A stretch of DNA of 6,451 bases from Comamonadaceae bacterium. Its GTDB lineage: Bacteria > Pseudomonadota > Gammaproteobacteria > Burkholderiales > Burkholderiaceae. The position numbers and the translations under genes were made by a program. The stretch covers positions 1 to 6,451 of the forward strand of contig CANGSD010000076.1 in NCBI GenBank assembly GCA_947455875.1. The letters are read 5' to 3'. A model generated the notes under the pieces. That model ran no database searches. It saw nothing but the letters and a program-made list of their open reading frames with translations, and had not been told where the DNA came from. Positions 4,937 through 6,451 of this stretch are shown here, one piece after another; the stretch's first letter is position 1; each line of letters opens with the position of its first letter.

Positions 4937-6451
4937 TCAGCGCGCCACAAACTGGCGCAGCTTCACCCCCGCAGCCCAGAGGGCGCCAAAGTAGATCACC
5001 GCCGCCGCGACCAGCACCGCCGCCAAAAGCCCCACCCGCTGCAAGGGCTGCGCGCGCAGATCGATCCAGGACACCGCCCCCGCGCTCCAGGACAGGAACA
5101 CGGTCAAAAGGGCCGTGGCCCCCACCACCTGCAGCAGAAAGCGCACCCAGCCCGGCGAGGGCTGCCAGCTGCCTTGCTTGCGCAGGCCGATCAACAGCCA
5201 GGACGCATTGAGCAAGGCGCCCAAGCCGATCGACAGGGCCAGACCGGCGTGCTGGAGCAGCGGCACCAGGGCCACGTTCAGCAACTGCGTGACCACCAGC
5301 ACCACGATGGCGATGCGCACGGGTGTGCGCATGTCTTGGTTGGCGTAGTAGCCTGGGGCCAGCACCTTGATCGCCACCAGCCCCAGCAAGCCCACGCCGT
5401 AGCCGGCCAGGGCGGTGGAGACCTGGATCACATCGCGGCCGGTGAAGGCACCGTAGTGGAACAGGGTCGCCACCAGCGGCGTGGCGAACACCAACAGGGC
5501 CACCGAGCTGGGCACCGCCAGCAGCACCACCAGTCGCAGCCCCCAATCGAGCATGGCCGAATACCGCGCCGTGTCGTTGGCGGCATGGGCCGAGGCCAGT
5601 TGGGGCATCAGCACGACCCCCAGGGCCACCCCCAACATTGCGGTCGGAAACTCCATCAGGCGGTCGGCATACCCCAGCCAGGTCACGCTGCCCGTGGACA
5701 ACCAGGACGCGATCTGGGTGTTGATCAAGAGGGAAATCTGGGCCACGCCCACCCCCAGCAAGGCCGGCAGCATCAGCGCGCCGATGCGGCGCGTACCCGC
5801 ATGGCCCCAAGCGGTGCGGATACGGGTCCAGCCCAGGCCAATGCGTGGCAAATGCCCCAGGCGCAGCAGCACCGGCACCTGCACGCCCAGTTGCAAGACG
5901 CCTCCGACCATCACGCCGGCGGCCATGGCGTAGATCGGCTCGATCCCCATGGACGCGAACCAGGGCGCCCCCAGCCAGGCGGCCCCGATCATGGCCAGGT
6001 TCAGAAGCACCGGCGTGGCGGCCGGGGCGGCATAGCGGCGCCAGGTGTTCAGGATGCCCGCGGACAGGGCCACCAGCGACATGAAGCCGATGTAGGGGAA
6101 CATCCAGCGGGTCATGAGCACCGCGGCCTCCAGGGCCTGGGGGTCTTTTTGCAGGCCGCTGGCCAGCGCCCACACCAGCACCGGGGCACCGGCCACGCCG
6201 ATCACGCAGGTGACCAGCAGGGCCCAGGCCAGGACCGTGGCCACACTGTCGATCAGGGCCTGGGTGGCAGCCTCGCCCTCACGCTCCTTGACGTGGGCCA
6301 GGGCCGGCACAAAGGCCTGGCTGAAGGCGCCCTCGGCGAACAGGCGGCGAAACAGATTGGGGATGCGCAACGCCACGTTGAAGGCGTCGGTGAGCGCGCT
6401 GGCGCCAAAGGTGGACGCCATGAGCAGGTCGCGCACCAGGCCGGTCACCCG
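4937..6451 (-). CDS. murJ: Lipid II flippase MurJ (MviN), 5' end beyond the window
   Basis: MurJ is the inner-membrane MOP-superfamily transporter that flips lipid II to the periplasmic face for peptidoglycan assembly. 504 residues are visible and the frame continues past the right edge. The first visible residues, RVTGLVRD, align with E. coli MurJ from R18, so about 17 residues are missing. The GTG at 6448 is an internal valine codon and not the start. Residues known to be important in E. coli are kept: the arginines of RVTGLVRD (R18, R24), the aspartate of TDAFNVALRIPN (D39), the arginine of NLFRRLFAEGAFSQAFVP (R52), and the D-R pair of YADRLMEFP (D269, R270). Other family segments are GILNTWRRY, GGVLQLGVQ, MDWGLRL-like LDWGLRLVV, KVLAPGYYANQD and LSIGLGALLNAS. 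Hydrophobic segments occur throughout, consistent with 14 transmembrane helices. It ends in KLRQFVAR and TGA at 4937. The SirB1-type gene follows after 59 bases. Confidence 0.96.
   Translation of the reverse strand, partial: RVTGLVRDLLMASTFGASALTDAFNVALRIPNLFRRLFAEGAFSQAFVPALAHVKEREGEAATQALIDSVATVLAWALLVTCVIGVAGAPVLVWALASGLQKDPQALEAAVLMTRWMFPYIGFMSLVALSAGILNTWRRYAAPAATPVLLNLAMIGAAWLGAPWFASMGIEPIYAMAAGVMVGGVLQLGVQVPVLLRLGHLPRIGLGWTRIRTAWGHAGTRRIGALMLPALLGVGVAQISLLINTQIASWLSTGSVTWLGYADRLMEFPTAMLGVALGVVLMPQLASAHAANDTARYSAMLDWGLRLVVLLAVPSSVALLVFATPLVATLFHYGAFTGRDVIQVSTALAGYGVGLLGLVAIKVLAPGYYANQDMRTPVRIAIVVLVVTQLLNVALVPLLQHAGLALSIGLGALLNASWLLIGLRKQGSWQPSPGWVRFLLQVVGATALLTVFLSWSAGAVSWIDLRAQPLQRVGLLAAVLVAAAVIYFGALWAAGVKLRQFVAR

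Noticed and set aside
4911..6173. 420-codon minus-strand open frame overlapping murJ in another frame
   Set aside because: Gly/Arg/Ala-rich out-of-frame shadow of murJ; the murJ frame carries membrane segments and conserved residues.
6446..6448. GTG as a possible murJ start
   Set aside because: The codon before it encodes arginine and the pair aligns with R18-V19 of E. coli MurJ, so this is an internal valine and the gene starts outside the window.
1..6451. Mobile element, CRISPR array, tRNA/rRNA or a novel defence system
   Set aside because: No direct repeat array, terminal inverted repeats, transposase or integrase motifs, or tRNA-like structure was seen; every gene is a recognisable core family with similar base composition.

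Overview
The window is about 6.4 kb of GC-rich chromosomal DNA (roughly two thirds G+C by eye) that is almost entirely coding. The protein sequences and gene order (murJ, SirB1-type protein, purM, hda, HAD-IB phosphatase, pcnB) point to a betaproteobacterium, most likely order Burkholderiales. I do not claim a genus. Nothing looks mobile: there is no transposase, integrase, tRNA, CRISPR array or long repeat.

Layout from left to right. (1) Positions 1-2851, minus strand: a tightly packed operon transcribed hda -> HAD-IB phosphatase -> pcnB. Both junctions are 4-nt stop/start overlaps (GTGA, then ATGA). pcnB runs off the left edge, still open after 503 codons. (2) 2852-2986: a 135-bp divergent intergenic region with candidate back-to-back promoters, a short inverted repeat and a possible 28-codon leader ORF that ends in an ATGA overlap with hda. 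(3) 2987-4018, plus strand: purM, complete and the only plus-strand gene. (4) 4026-4877, minus strand: a SirB1-type transglutaminase-fold/TPR protein, convergent with purM across a 7-bp gap. (5) 4937-6451, minus strand: murJ, whose first residues (about 17 by comparison with E. coli MurJ) lie beyond the right edge. No stretch over 300 bases lacks a gene.

These are core housekeeping functions: lipid II flipping for peptidoglycan (MurJ), purine synthesis (PurM), control of replication initiation through DnaA-ATP hydrolysis on the sliding clamp (Hda), and RNA 3' polyadenylation (PcnB). Two members have unsettled biochemistry: the HAD-IB phosphatase and the SirB1-like protein. The genes do not form one pathway. 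The coupled hda-HAD-pcnB set is the only grouping the sequence strongly supports as a single unit of expression.

I found no convincing undescribed system. The items most worth a second look are the coupled hda operon with its possible leader ORF, the uncharacterised phosphatase inside it, the SirB1 protein without an obvious catalytic cysteine, and a seven-A slippery-type run inside purM.
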